Positions 16,284 through 24,939 of a DNA stretch of 28,580 nucleotides are shown here, one piece after another (within the stretch, counting starts at the first letter, position 1; each line of letters opens with the position of its first letter). Below the pieces are notes generated by a model, which saw nothing but the letters and a program-made list of their open reading frames with translations, searched no databases and was not told the DNA's origin. A program made the position numbers and the translations under genes. This DNA is from Galbitalea sp036491035 (GTDB lineage Bacteria; Actinomycetota; Actinomycetes; Actinomycetales; Microbacteriaceae), in assembly GCA_036491035.1 (NCBI GenBank), contig DASXCU010000089.1:1-28580 (forward strand), read 5' to 3'.

Positions 16284-16313
16284 TTGACACGGCTCGAAGC
16301 CGATGCCCATAAT
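16284..16313 (+). promoter_or_regulatory. Strong sigma70-type promoter for the right-hand catabolic operon
   Basis: TTGACA (16284-16289, 6/6) and CATAAT (16308-16313, 5/6) are separated by 18 nt. Transcription should start near 16320, about 40 nt before the GTG start of the quinone oxidoreductase gene. This rules out the TTG at 16284 as a start codon. A perfect palindrome, CATCATGATG (16331-16340), lies just downstream of the predicted start and could bind a regulator. Confidence 0.65.
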
Positions 16314-16358
16314 CGACAAAACATCCCAACCATCATGATGTTAAGCAAGGGAGCTCGC

Positions 16359-17345
16359 GTGCAGGTTCGCGCCGCAATCGTCGATGCCCCCGGTTCTGAG
16401 CCGCGCGTGGGCAGTGTCGCGCTTCCGGCGCACACCCCGGGTTCGACGCTGATTGAGGTCATCGCCGCTCCCCTGAATCCGCTGGACCTGCTCATCGCCT
16501 CCGGCAACTTCCACTCCGCTCGACACGAGACCGCGTACGTGCCGGGAAGTGAATGTGTCGGCACGGTTCTCCAATCCGACGCATTCGCGGCGGGCACGAT
16601 TGTCTACGCGGAGTGCCACGCATCACCGACGAGCCCGGGTACGTTCGCGCACCAGGTGCGTGTGGCCGACGGCGACATCCTGTCGCTGCCCGAAGGTGTG
16701 GATCCGGTTGCGGCAGCGGCGATCGGCAACTCGGGAATTGCGGCGTACCTGCCGCTCGTGGACGTGGCGAGAATGCGCGCCGGCGAGACCGTGCTGATCC
16801 TGGGCGCCACGGGAGCTGTCGGTCAGCTCGCGGTCCAGGTTGCGCACCTGCTGGGCGCCGATCGCGTGGTCGGGGTCGCGCGCGACCGCGACGCACTGGG
16901 CACGCTTGCGGCCCTCGGCACCGACGCGGTCGTCGCAATCGATGCGGGTGAATCTGTCGATGAACTCGCGAACCACATTCGCGAAGCAGCTGGCTCCGTC
17001 GACGTGATCCTGGACTGCCTGTACGGTGCCCCGCTCGAGGCCGCCCTGCAGGCCTGCGCGCAGCACGCCAGGATCGTCAACGTCGGTCACTCGGCCGGCC
17101 CGACAGCCGCCATCCCCGCGGGCCTCCTCCGTGGACGACAGATCACGCTGAGCGGATTCGCCGGCGTCCACGTCCCACTCCGCGACAAGCACGTCGCGCT
17201 GACCTGGCTGTGGGCTGCCCTCGCGGCCGGAGAACTGTCGGTCGCCATCAACGCGATTCCGCTCGAGGACCTCCCGTCCGCGTGGGCGGCACAGGTCGCT
17301 TCCCCGCACGCCAAATACGTCGTGGTGCCAGCTGGCGCCCAATGA
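16359..17345 (+). CDS. Zinc-independent alcohol dehydrogenase / quinone oxidoreductase (MDR)
   Basis: A 328-residue medium-chain dehydrogenase/reductase. The GroES-like domain contains APLNPLDLLIASG (37-49) and VPGSECVGTV (61-70); the nucleotide-binding domain has GATGAVGQLAVQ (149-160). No zinc ligands of the structural or catalytic sites are seen, which places it with quinone or enone reductases that use NADPH. GTG 16359 with AGGGAG just upstream is the best start, since the promoter occupies the sequence further up. It is the first gene of the rightward operon and precedes the CocE gene by 22 bp. It may reduce a quinone or an unsaturated ketone made by the monooxygenases. Confidence 0.88.
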   Translation: MQVRAAIVDAPGSEPRVGSVALPAHTPGSTLIEVIAAPLNPLDLLIASGNFHSARHETAYVPGSECVGTVLQSDAFAAGTIVYAECHASPTSPGTFAHQVRVADGDILSLPEGVDPVAAAAIGNSGIAAYLPLVDVARMRAGETVLILGATGAVGQLAVQVAHLLGADRVVGVARDRDALGTLAALGTDAVVAIDAGESVDELANHIREAAGSVDVILDCLYGAPLEAALQACAQHARIVNVGHSAGPTAAIPAGLLRGRQITLSGFAGVHVPLRDKHVALTWLWAALAAGELSVAINAIPLEDLPSAWAAQVASPHAKYVVVPAGAQ

Positions 17346-17367
17346 ATAAAGCAAGAAGGAGCTCGCG

Positions 17368-19104
17368 ATGAGCGACACCAAGAGAATGTTCGTTCCATCC
17401 GGCCCGCTTCCCGCAGCGCGCACCGGGATTCTCACGGCATTCGATCCCGGCACGAAGACGCTCGAAGCCGGTTATCAGGCCGCGCCGCCCTTCAAGCCAC
17501 TTCCGGTGGACATCATTTTCGAGAAGGACGTCGCCGTGACACTGCGCGATGGTGTGACCGTCTACGTGGACGTCTTCCGGCCGGTAGGTGAGGAGAAGGT
17601 ACCCGCGATCGTCGCGTACAGCCCCTATGGAAAGGGCCAGGGTACGTCGCCCAGCGTGATGGGAATCTTCGGGCTTGTCGGCCTCGGTAACGACGTCGTC
17701 TCCGGGCTCGAGAAGTTCGAGGGCCCGGATCCCGCCTTCTGGTGCGCCCAGGGCTATGCGATCTGCAACCCGGACATCCGCGGTGTTGTCGACTCGGACG
17801 GCGACAGCGTGCTGTGGGATCGTCAGGACGGCCGCGACGCGTACGACATCATCGAGTGGCTGGCCGAGCAGGACTGGTGCAGCGGCAAAGTCGGCATGAG
17901 CGGCACGTCGTACCTCGCCGCCACGCAGTGGTTCACCGCTGCCGAGCAGCCGCCGCACCTGACGGCCATCAACCCGTGGGAAGGCGTGAGCGACGTCTAC
18001 CGCGACCTTGTCCTGCGCGGCGGGATGCCAGACGTCGGGTTCGCCCGTCAGCTTCAGACCGGAAGCTTCTTCGGCAAGGGCAACAACGAGGACATTCTCG
18101 GAGAGGCCGAGAAGTACCCGCTCGTCAACGACCTGTGGGAGAACAAGATCCCCGAGTTCGACAAGATCACGGTGCCCGCCTACGTCGTCGCCAGCTACTC
18201 CAACACGCTGCACTCGATCGGTACTTTCCGCGCCTGGAGGCGCATGGCTTCGGCGGAGAAATGGCTGCGGGTTCACAACTCGCAGGAATGGCCGGACTAC
18301 TACGACCAGGCAAACCAGGATGACCTGCTGCGGTTCTTTGATCACTACCTCAAGGGCGAAGACAACGACTGGGAGAAGACGCCTGAGGTCCGTTATGCAC
18401 TCCTCGACCTGGCTGGCGGCGACCGCGTCGCGCTCGAAGCCGAAAGCTTCCCGCCGGGGGGCGTGACGTCGACGAAGTACTACCTCAATGGGCGCTCGCG
18501 GGCGCTGACCACGGATGCGCCGGCCGATGACGTGCCGGTCGTGTATCCGGTCGGCGGAAACCCGGCCGGTGCATCCTTCATCGCGCGCTTCGAAACTGAG
18601 ACGGTGCTCGTCGGCTATCCGAAGGCTCACCTCTTCGTCGAGGCTCGAGGCTCCGACGACATGGACCTGTTCGTGCTCATCCAGAAGCTCGACCGGTTCG
18701 GTACCCCTCTCCAGGCATTCACCGTTCCCAACCAGTCTCCGATGGCACACGACCTCACCGATCACGGCGCGACCGTGCTCCGGTACAAGGGGTCGGACGG
18801 TCGGCTTCGAGTGTCCACTCGACACCTCGACGAGGCCCTCTCGACGGACGAGGTGCCGGCTCACACGTTCGATCGGGTTGAGAAGCTGGAAGACGGCGAA
18901 ATTGTCGACATCGACATCGAGTTGCTGCCCCTCGGGCTGATCTTCCACAAGGGGGAGCAACTGCGGTTTATTGTCAGTTCAGCGAATCTGCTGGGCACCC
19001 TCATGCCCGCAATCGTCGAGTACGTCGGCGCGAACAGCGGTCAGCACGTGATCCACACGGGTGCCGACCACGCCTCCTACCTTCAGGTACCAATCCAGCA
19101 CTAG
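17368..19104 (+). CDS. CocE/NonD-family hydrolase, standard architecture
   Basis: A 578-residue Peptidase_S15/CocE-type hydrolase without the extra N-terminal domain of its two neighbours. The catalytic domain begins near residue 50 (DVAVTLRDGVTVYVDVFRP), has the oxyanion Tyr in YSPYGKG (Y87) and the nucleophile S181 in GMSGTSYLAA. The PepX_C-like jelly roll starts near residue 345. At the CocE Asp position it has N279 (ASYSNTLHS) and the GPWSH segment reads RVHNSQEW, with H303 close by. Many actinobacterial relatives share the LH and W-L-x-V-H features, so an alternative catalytic arrangement is likely. AAGAAGGAG precedes ATG 17368. It probably hydrolyses an ester or other acyl bond; the substrate is unknown. 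Confidence 0.85.
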   Translation: MSDTKRMFVPSGPLPAARTGILTAFDPGTKTLEAGYQAAPPFKPLPVDIIFEKDVAVTLRDGVTVYVDVFRPVGEEKVPAIVAYSPYGKGQGTSPSVMGIFGLVGLGNDVVSGLEKFEGPDPAFWCAQGYAICNPDIRGVVDSDGDSVLWDRQDGRDAYDIIEWLAEQDWCSGKVGMSGTSYLAATQWFTAAEQPPHLTAINPWEGVSDVYRDLVLRGGMPDVGFARQLQTGSFFGKGNNEDILGEAEKYPLVNDLWENKIPEFDKITVPAYVVASYSNTLHSIGTFRAWRRMASAEKWLRVHNSQEWPDYYDQANQDDLLRFFDHYLKGEDNDWEKTPEVRYALLDLAGGDRVALEAESFPPGGVTSTKYYLNGRSRALTTDAPADDVPVVYPVGGNPAGASFIARFETETVLVGYPKAHLFVEARGSDDMDLFVLIQKLDRFGTPLQAFTVPNQSPMAHDLTDHGATVLRYKGSDGRLRVSTRHLDEALSTDEVPAHTFDRVEKLEDGEIVDIDIELLPLGLIFHKGEQLRFIVSSANLLGTLMPAIVEYVGANSGQHVIHTGADHASYLQVPIQH

Positions 19105-19118
19105 CGGGTAATTCGCGC

Positions 19119-19149
19119 TTGCATTCTTGGGCCCTCGCGGGTCTACAAT
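19119..19149 (+). promoter_or_regulatory. Possible promoter of the CocE-HsaA-SnoaL module
   Basis: TACAAT (19144-19149) is a good -10 (5/6). The best -35 is TTGCAT (19119-19124), at a rather long 19-nt spacing. The 110-bp gap after the preceding gene and GAAT-GTAT-ATTC at about 19159 suggest independent, perhaps regulated, initiation. Read-through from the upstream CocE gene is equally possible. Confidence 0.35.
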
Positions 19150-19213
19150 GAAAAACGTGAATGTATATTCGCATTCCGGTATTCAACCCGACCCGTCATC
19201 ACAAGGACGTGAT

Positions 19214-21475
19214 ATGACCACCAACGAAGCACTAGGCACGGCCGCCGACCTGTTGACCGGCGTGTTCGCCGGCCCGGCCAGCGGGCTGAAGTACGAGACA
19301 CCAACCACGAACGGCCTTACCAACGAGCGTGGGGAGTTCCACTACCTCGACGGGGAGACCGTGTCGTTCAAGGTCGGACGCTGGGTGCTGGGAGCCGCTG
19401 TCGGCGCACCGCGACTCAACCTCGCTGACCTTGCGAATCGCGTCGCCGGCCAGCTCGACAAGCTCCACGACGCATCCGTCACGAACGCCGCTCGCCTTCT
19501 CCAAACGCTCGACTCGGAGGGGGACCTCGAGACCGGACTGACGATCGCGCCCGCGGCACACGATCTGTTCACCTTCGGCACGCTGAACTTCGACCAGATG
19601 TTCAGCACGGTCCCCGCAGAGGAATCATTCGGCGCCGATCCGATGATCGTTGGTCTGCTCGAGCAGCTGAACGGCACGGATGGTGTCTTCTTGGCGAAGA
19701 CACCCCGCGCTCTTCGAAGCGCCGCCGCCGCTCGCAACGAGCTTCGCCGCAACATCCGCGGCATCCTCAAGATGACCGACGTGAAGATCCCGGTGCGAGA
19801 TGGATCCTTCGTCTGCGCCGACATCTTCCGCCCCGCGGACGACGAGAAGCACCCGGCGATCATGAACCTGGGGGAATACGGCAAGAGCTTCGACCACGGC
19901 AGCATCGGCAGCGACGGGGATGCCGAGGCCAAGGAACAGACCGAGGACCGGTTCTTCTCCGGCAACCCCGACAGCCTCCAGTACGAGAACCACGAGACGG
20001 TTAGCACATCCGTGTGGGTGCCGAACGGCTATGTCGTCGTGCGAATCGACGCACGCGGAGTCGGTAACACCCCTGGTGTTCAGGCTCCCCTTGGCCGCCA
20101 GGAGGCCGAGGACTACTACGACGCGATCGAGTGGGTTGCGTCTCAGCCGTGGTCGAACGGCAAGGTCGGGCTGTGGGGAATGTCCTACTACGCGATGTCT
20201 CAGCACAACGTCGCGAGCCTCCAGCCGCCGCATCTCGCTGCGATGATCGCCCAGGGCACCGACTCGGACTCTTACAACGAGTACCTGTACGGCGGGGGAC
20301 TGTTCTCCGAGGGCTTCTGGAACTGGTGGCTGAAGATCCTCACCCACGGCAACTCCGTCGGCGAGCGTCGGATGGTCGACTGGATGGGGTCCGCCCTGGC
20401 CAACCCCTTCAACGATCCGGACGTGTACGGGCCGAACGCCGTCACGTTCATGACGCCGGAGGCCGACAAGATCACTACTCCCGTGTGGATCGTCGGTCCG
20501 CAAAGTGGCGTGGTCCTGCACCAGCTGGGCAGCACGGAGACCTATGTGCGCTCCAGCTCCGCACGGGCGCGCAAGTTCGATTTTGTGGACGCCTGGTTCC
20601 CTCGCTCCTACGCGCCGTCGACGGTTGCCGATCACATGCGCTTCTTCGACCACTGGCTCAAGGGCGAAGAGAACGGAATCATGGATGAGCCCGCGGTTCG
20701 CGTCCAGGTGCGAACCGGCAACGCCGCGGTCTACACGCTGCACGAGCAGGAGTGGCCGATTGCGCGCACCGAGTACGTGAAGTACTACCTCGACGCGCAG
20801 CCATCGGACTGGGCTGGGGATGAGCACGGCAGGACCATGTTCCGCCTCGCGCAGACCGCACCGGCCGAGGAGACGAGCGCGACCTGGGACGCGTTCCTCG
20901 ATCTCGGCCAGGCGATCCCGGCACCCATCGGACGCATCGGCGGAACGCCTCGCTGGTCGACGGGCGTCTCATTCATCAGCGATCCGGTCGACGAAGACAT
21001 GACACTGGTCGGCTACATGAAGGCCGGTCTCTGGGTGTCCTCGTCGAGCACGGACATGGACGTGCACCTCTCGCTTCGAGTCATCGATGCCGAGGATCGT
21101 GAGATCAGGTACGAGGCGATCGTCCTTCCGATGGACCCCAACTTCGCCCACCCCGTGGGTGTAGGAACGCTGAAGGTGTCGCATCGCACGCTCGACCCAG
21201 AACGCTCGAGCGACTACCTTCCGGTGCACACTCACACACGGGATGATTACGCGCCGTTGGCGAGCGGAGAGATCGTCGAGATCGAGGTTGGCCTCGCTCC
21301 CAGCACCGCGCTGATTCGCAAGGGCTGCCGTATTCAGTTCGACATCCAACCGACCTCGCCGGCGGGCATCCCATCACGGGCTTACGACGAGAGCTACCAC
21401 GAGGGTGCGACTAACACCGTCTACACCGGACCCGGCCACATCAGCTACGTGCAGCTCCCGCTATTGCCCGCCTGA
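19214..21475 (+). CDS. CocE/NonD-family hydrolase with N-terminal lipoprotein-type domain (copy 2)
   Basis: A 753-residue paralogue of the protein at 3574. Residues 15-130 carry the same accessory domain (FAGPASGLKYETP, NGLTNERGEFHYLDGE, TNAARLLQTLDSEGD). The Peptidase_S15-type domain (about 185-490) has Y222 in LGEYGK and nucleophile S324 in WGMSYYA; the PepX_C jelly roll follows. The CocE Asp position is G432 (IVGPQSG) and the GPWSH segment is replaced by FVDAWF, so both are lost as in copy 1. Shared blocks such as ENGIMD, EWPIARTEY and YHxGATN show recent common ancestry. No signal peptide is visible. ATG 19214 follows AAGGA at 6 nt; the frame is open upstream, but TACAAT lies inside that extension. 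It is followed by an HsaA-like gene, as copy 1 is preceded by one. Confidence 0.85.
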   Translation: MTTNEALGTAADLLTGVFAGPASGLKYETPTTNGLTNERGEFHYLDGETVSFKVGRWVLGAAVGAPRLNLADLANRVAGQLDKLHDASVTNAARLLQTLDSEGDLETGLTIAPAAHDLFTFGTLNFDQMFSTVPAEESFGADPMIVGLLEQLNGTDGVFLAKTPRALRSAAAARNELRRNIRGILKMTDVKIPVRDGSFVCADIFRPADDEKHPAIMNLGEYGKSFDHGSIGSDGDAEAKEQTEDRFFSGNPDSLQYENHETVSTSVWVPNGYVVVRIDARGVGNTPGVQAPLGRQEAEDYYDAIEWVASQPWSNGKVGLWGMSYYAMSQHNVASLQPPHLAAMIAQGTDSDSYNEYLYGGGLFSEGFWNWWLKILTHGNSVGERRMVDWMGSALANPFNDPDVYGPNAVTFMTPEADKITTPVWIVGPQSGVVLHQLGSTETYVRSSSARARKFDFVDAWFPRSYAPSTVADHMRFFDHWLKGEENGIMDEPAVRVQVRTGNAAVYTLHEQEWPIARTEYVKYYLDAQPSDWAGDEHGRTMFRLAQTAPAEETSATWDAFLDLGQAIPAPIGRIGGTPRWSTGVSFISDPVDEDMTLVGYMKAGLWVSSSSTDMDVHLSLRVIDAEDREIRYEAIVLPMDPNFAHPVGVGTLKVSHRTLDPERSSDYLPVHTHTRDDYAPLASGEIVEIEVGLAPSTALIRKGCRIQFDIQPTSPAGIPSRAYDESYHEGATNTVYTGPGHISYVQLPLLPA

Positions 21476-21517
21476 CGCCGTCTCGATCAGAACCCCGTCA
21501 CTAACCGGAGAAGAACC

Positions 21518-22789
21518 ATGCCAGAAGCAACCACGGACTCCGCGGCCACGACGACGTCCATCGTCCGCAAGATCCGCGACCTGGGCCCGCAACTGCGGGA
21601 ACGCGCGGTCGAGGCCGAGCGCAACACTCGACTGTCCGATGAGACGATTGCCGACCTCGACGCGACGGGCGCATTCAATATCGGCGTGCCCGCGGAGTTC
21701 GGCGGTCTCGAACTCTCAGTTACCCAGCAGCTCGATGTCGTCGAGGAAGTTTCGAAGTGGGATGGCTCGTGTGGCTGGGTGGTGTGGGCCGGCACGTCCA
21801 CGCACTGGATTGCGGCGGGCATGGGCCCGCGCGTTCTCGAGGAGGTCTACGGCCCGGAGTGGGTCGGCCCACGGATGTCCGGCTCGAGCCACTTCCCCGC
21901 CTCACGCGGACGCGCCAACCGAGTCGAGGGCGGGTGGACGATCTCGGGCGGCCCCTGGACCTTCGCGACCGACTCGCTCTGGACACCGTTCACCAACCTC
22001 GGCTGCATTGCCGACGAAGGCGACGGACCGTTCCTGGTCGCCGTGCAAATGCCGCGTGAACAGCTGGAGTTCCTCGATGACTGGCACGTCGCCGGTATGC
22101 GCGGCACCGGCAGCGTATCGGTAAAACTCATCGAGGACGAGGTGTTCGTTCCCGACTATCGCGGTGTCGTCTTCGCCGACATCCTCTCGAACGCGATCGA
22201 CAACGACCTCGGCGGTTCGCTGTGGAAGGCGCCCACGCTCGGCTGGTCGTTCGCTCTCATGGCGGGCATGTCGATCGGAATTGCGCAGGGCGCGTTGGAA
22301 CGCTTCCTCGAGCGGTCCAACGGACGCCCCGTGCGCGGAACCGCCTACAAGAACCAGCTCGAGGCGCCCCTCACGCACCTCATGCTTTCCGAGGTGCACT
22401 CGAAGCTACGGTCCGCCGAGCTCATGACTCGGGCGAACGCCGAGGAAACCGATCGGATCGGGAAGCTGCTCCTCGCTGGCGAGGAGATCGACCCCGACTA
22501 CCTGCAGTACTTCAGCGCTCGCGTCCTCGTCGAAACGGCCTACGCGACGAAGTGGTGCGCCGAGGCGATCGAACTGCTGCAGCGCAACTCCGGCTCCACC
22601 GCGATCATGGACTTCGAGCCGATCCAGCGGTCGTGGCGGGATGCACGGATCATCACCCTGCACGGTGCGCTCAACCTCGAAGCGCTCGCCGAGAACCACG
22701 GTCGGCTCATGGCCGGGCTGCGCCCGCAGCAGTTCGACGGGATCACTTCCCTGGACCGTTTCGCGCCGGCGCCCGCCAAATCCAAGTAA
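21518..22789 (+). CDS. Acyl-CoA dehydrogenase-fold flavin monooxygenase, HsaA/HpaB-like (copy 2)
   Basis: A 423-residue protein of the same fold as the one at 2314. It has an N-terminal helical domain (AVEAERNTRLSDETIADLDATGAF), the beta-domain segment GPWTFATDSLW, and the C-terminal motif RDARIITLHGALN with H382, matching the active-site His of two-component flavin monooxygenases. The two copies are clearly diverged, so they may act on different substrates or on successive steps. GGAGAAG lies just before ATG 21518. It follows the CocE gene by 42 bp and precedes a SnoaL-like gene, completing a duplicated module. It must obtain reduced flavin from the reductase at 9285, since no second reductase is present. 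Confidence 0.82.
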   Translation: MPEATTDSAATTTSIVRKIRDLGPQLRERAVEAERNTRLSDETIADLDATGAFNIGVPAEFGGLELSVTQQLDVVEEVSKWDGSCGWVVWAGTSTHWIAAGMGPRVLEEVYGPEWVGPRMSGSSHFPASRGRANRVEGGWTISGGPWTFATDSLWTPFTNLGCIADEGDGPFLVAVQMPREQLEFLDDWHVAGMRGTGSVSVKLIEDEVFVPDYRGVVFADILSNAIDNDLGGSLWKAPTLGWSFALMAGMSIGIAQGALERFLERSNGRPVRGTAYKNQLEAPLTHLMLSEVHSKLRSAELMTRANAEETDRIGKLLLAGEEIDPDYLQYFSARVLVETAYATKWCAEAIELLQRNSGSTAIMDFEPIQRSWRDARIITLHGALNLEALAENHGRLMAGLRPQQFDGITSLDRFAPAPAKSK

Positions 22790-22836
22790 CGCCCGCCCGA
22801 TCATCCATTCGACGCAATCAAAGGAACAGTTCCGCA

Positions 22837-23370
22837 ATGCCCAGCAACGACAATGAAAAAGACAAGGCCGAGATCATCGGGATCGTCAACCTCTACGGGC
22901 TCGCGCTCGACGCGCACCAGTGGAGCCTCTTCGACGACATCTTCACCTCCGATGTCGTGGCCGAGTTCGGTCCGGCAGGCACCGAGTGGGTCGGACTTCC
23001 GATGCTCGTCGCCGCCTTCAAGGATTTCCACGAGCAGCTCGACAACCACGCGCACACGATGTTCGGCACCGTCGTGCACGTCGACGGTGACAAGGCCAAC
23101 GCGTTCACGTACGGCAACTGGTTGCTCGTGCGCAACGACGCCGGCGACGACCCGAGCTGGCTCGGTTCGGGCTGGTACGACGACGAGCTCGTGCGCACCG
23201 AGGACGGCTGGCGCATCTCGCACCGCGTCTGCCGTCTGGTCTCGTGGACGGGCAATCCCGTCGTCTCGTCTCCCGCGCGTCCGCACAACCCGGACATGCG
23301 CACCAATGTGCTTCGCGAGCACGCGGCCGCGGGCAAGATCATGTATCTCAATGCTCTCGGCGCCAGCTAG
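22837..23370 (+). CDS. SnoaL-like (NTF2-fold) protein
   Basis: A 177-residue protein of the SnoaL_4 group: EIIGIVNLYGLALDAHQWSLFDDIFTSDVVAEFG gives the first helices and the YxxxxD..x..lFDdiFt signature in order, followed by HTMFGTVVHVDGDKANAFTYGNWLLV, the barrel strands (listed here in short pieces only by name). The ending ISHRVCRLVSWTGNP is a typical last strand. It is related to, but longer at the C-terminus than, the protein at 5856 and closer in type to the one at 1766. ATG 22837 follows AAAGGAA at about 12 nt. A hydratase, isomerase or cyclase role beside the monooxygenase is plausible. Confidence 0.8.
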   Translation: MPSNDNEKDKAEIIGIVNLYGLALDAHQWSLFDDIFTSDVVAEFGPAGTEWVGLPMLVAAFKDFHEQLDNHAHTMFGTVVHVDGDKANAFTYGNWLLVRNDAGDDPSWLGSGWYDDELVRTEDGWRISHRVCRLVSWTGNPVVSSPARPHNPDMRTNVLREHAAAGKIMYLNALGAS

Positions 23371-23411
23371 TTCAGTCTGGCCGACGAGCAGCGCTCGATA
23401 GGCTGAACACG

Positions 23412-24026
23412 ATGGATTCGAAAGCGGTTCGCTACCGTCCGCCCCAGCAGGATCGCAGTCGTCGGGCGCTCCAAAAGGTGCTGGGTGCTGCGGAGAGCGT
23501 GCTCGTCGCGAAGGGGTTCGACGACTTCACGATGACCGCCGTCGCCGAGCAGGCCGACGTCTCGGTTGGAGCGATCTACCGCCGCTTCGAAGGCAAAGAC
23601 CAGCTACTGGATGCGGTCTGGGACTCTCTGCTCGCGAAGATGGAATCGGATCTCGCCTCGGCACTCGACGCGGCCGAATCGACCTTGCCCGGTGTCGTCA
23701 GTGCACTCGTCCGCGCATCCGTCGCCGACCTGTCAGGCAACAAGCTGTTCCCCTACCTGTACGCGCCGTCGATGGCCCTGACCACTCGAGTGCATGATGC
23801 GATCTCGACGCGTCGCAAGCTGTTCCTTGCCGCTGTCGAGCCGCACCTGGGCGAGGTCAGGCGAACCGATCGACGCGTCGCAGTCGTGATGGTGCAGGCG
23901 ATGGTGACCGGGGCGTGTGTGCACCGGGCATCCCAGGGCACCGGAGTCGAAGACGGGTTGACCTGGGACGAATTCGCGCAGCACCTCGAGGAGCTCGCCA
24001 TGTCTTACCTGCTCGAGTCGAAATAG
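23412..24026 (+). CDS. TetR/AcrR-family transcriptional regulator
   Basis: A 204-residue TetR-type regulator. The DNA-binding domain (about 15-65) includes LVAKGFDDFTMTAVAEQADVSVGAIYRRFEGKDQLL, a textbook TetR helix-turn-helix with the SVGAIYRRF recognition helix (described here by its parts). The C-terminal domain binds an unknown ligand. It lies 41 bp after the SnoaL-like gene and 14 bp before the SDR gene on the same strand, so it is probably part of the operon it regulates. No palindrome stands directly upstream; the shared CATAACCG-type sites elsewhere in the island are candidates for its targets. Confidence 0.9.
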   Translation: MDSKAVRYRPPQQDRSRRALQKVLGAAESVLVAKGFDDFTMTAVAEQADVSVGAIYRRFEGKDQLLDAVWDSLLAKMESDLASALDAAESTLPGVVSALVRASVADLSGNKLFPYLYAPSMALTTRVHDAISTRRKLFLAAVEPHLGEVRRTDRRVAVVMVQAMVTGACVHRASQGTGVEDGLTWDEFAQHLEELAMSYLLESK

Positions 24027-24040
24027 TCGGCCGGACGGAG

Positions 24041-24931
24041 ATGGAATCCTCGCGCCCCCAGCGACGCTTCGTTATTACCGGCGGCAACTCCGGGCTCGGC
24101 CTGGAGACGGCACGAAAACTGGCCGCCGCGTCACCATGGAATACCGTCATCCTCGCGTGCAGGGACATGCGCAAAGGCGCCGAAGCCCAGCGCGCGATCA
24201 CGGAGGCGACCGGCAATAGTCGCGCCCTCGTGATGCACCTGGACCTGTCATCGCTTGACTCCGTGCGGGAATTCTCCGCGCAACTGCAGGGTCCGATCGA
24301 CGCACTGGTGTGCAATGCCGGAATCGCGAGCGGTCCGACCGAGACCGCCGACGGCTACGACACCGTATTCGAAACCAACCACCTCGGTCACTTTCTTCTT
24401 GTCTCGCTGCTTGCGGATCGGATGTCAGCAGACGGACGAGTTCTTTCCGTCAGCAGTGACATGCACCGTCCGCCGGGTCCGAAGCTGCGCTGGCCAGGAG
24501 CGGACGCCCTCGCCCGACCGCCTCTCAGTTCGGCGGTGAGGCGCCAGCGCTATTCGTATTCGAAGCTCTGCAACCTCTACTTCAGCTACGAGCTCTCGCG
24601 ACGGCTGCGAGAAACCGAATCGGGCGTCGTCGCGGTGGCCTTCAATCCCGGACTCATGACGGATACCAACTTCGCGACGATGCCCCGGGCTGTCGCGTTC
24701 GTCATGCAGCGCGTCTTCGCCTCGCGGCTGGGGAATCTTGAATCGTCGAGTCGGGCGCTCGCCGACCTCGCCTCGACGGTCGACGGGGCACTCCTCGACG
24801 GCCACTACTTCGACCGGACCGCGAGCGCGCCCACTCGGTCTTCCGCGCTCTCGTACAGCGTTCCCAACGCGCGAGACCTGTGGCAGGTGAGCGAGCGTCT
24901 GGTCGAGAGTTCGGTGCGGCCTCGCGACTGA
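24041..24931 (+). CDS. SDR-family oxidoreductase (retinol dehydrogenase / protochlorophyllide reductase-like)
   Basis: A 296-residue SDR. The cofactor motif is TGGNSGLG (13-20), R41 in ACRD favours NADP(H), NAG is at 92-94 and the catalytic residues are S139 and YSYSK (Y171, K175). The HLGHFLL segment and the ACRD strand-end are typical of the group that includes retinol dehydrogenases and light-dependent protochlorophyllide reductases; in actinobacteria such proteins are general carbonyl or alcohol oxidoreductases. GGACGGAG precedes ATG 24041. It is probably the last gene of the catabolic operon, since an inverted repeat follows its stop. Confidence 0.88.
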   Translation: MESSRPQRRFVITGGNSGLGLETARKLAAASPWNTVILACRDMRKGAEAQRAITEATGNSRALVMHLDLSSLDSVREFSAQLQGPIDALVCNAGIASGPTETADGYDTVFETNHLGHFLLVSLLADRMSADGRVLSVSSDMHRPPGPKLRWPGADALARPPLSSAVRRQRYSYSKLCNLYFSYELSRRLRETESGVVAVAFNPGLMTDTNFATMPRAVAFVMQRVFASRLGNLESSSRALADLASTVDGALLDGHYFDRTASAPTRSSALSYSVPNARDLWQVSERLVESSVRPRD

Positions 24932-24939
24932 CCCGTTTT

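Noticed and set aside
16284..16358. A longer quinone oxidoreductase starting at TTG 16284
   Set aside because: TTGACA at 16284-16289 is a consensus -35 element with a matching -10, so this stretch is promoter. GTG 16359 has a proper ribosome-binding site.
17248..18960. A 570-residue minus-strand frame
   Set aside because: It is antisense to the CocE gene, has no family signature, and has a composition typical of a shadow frame.
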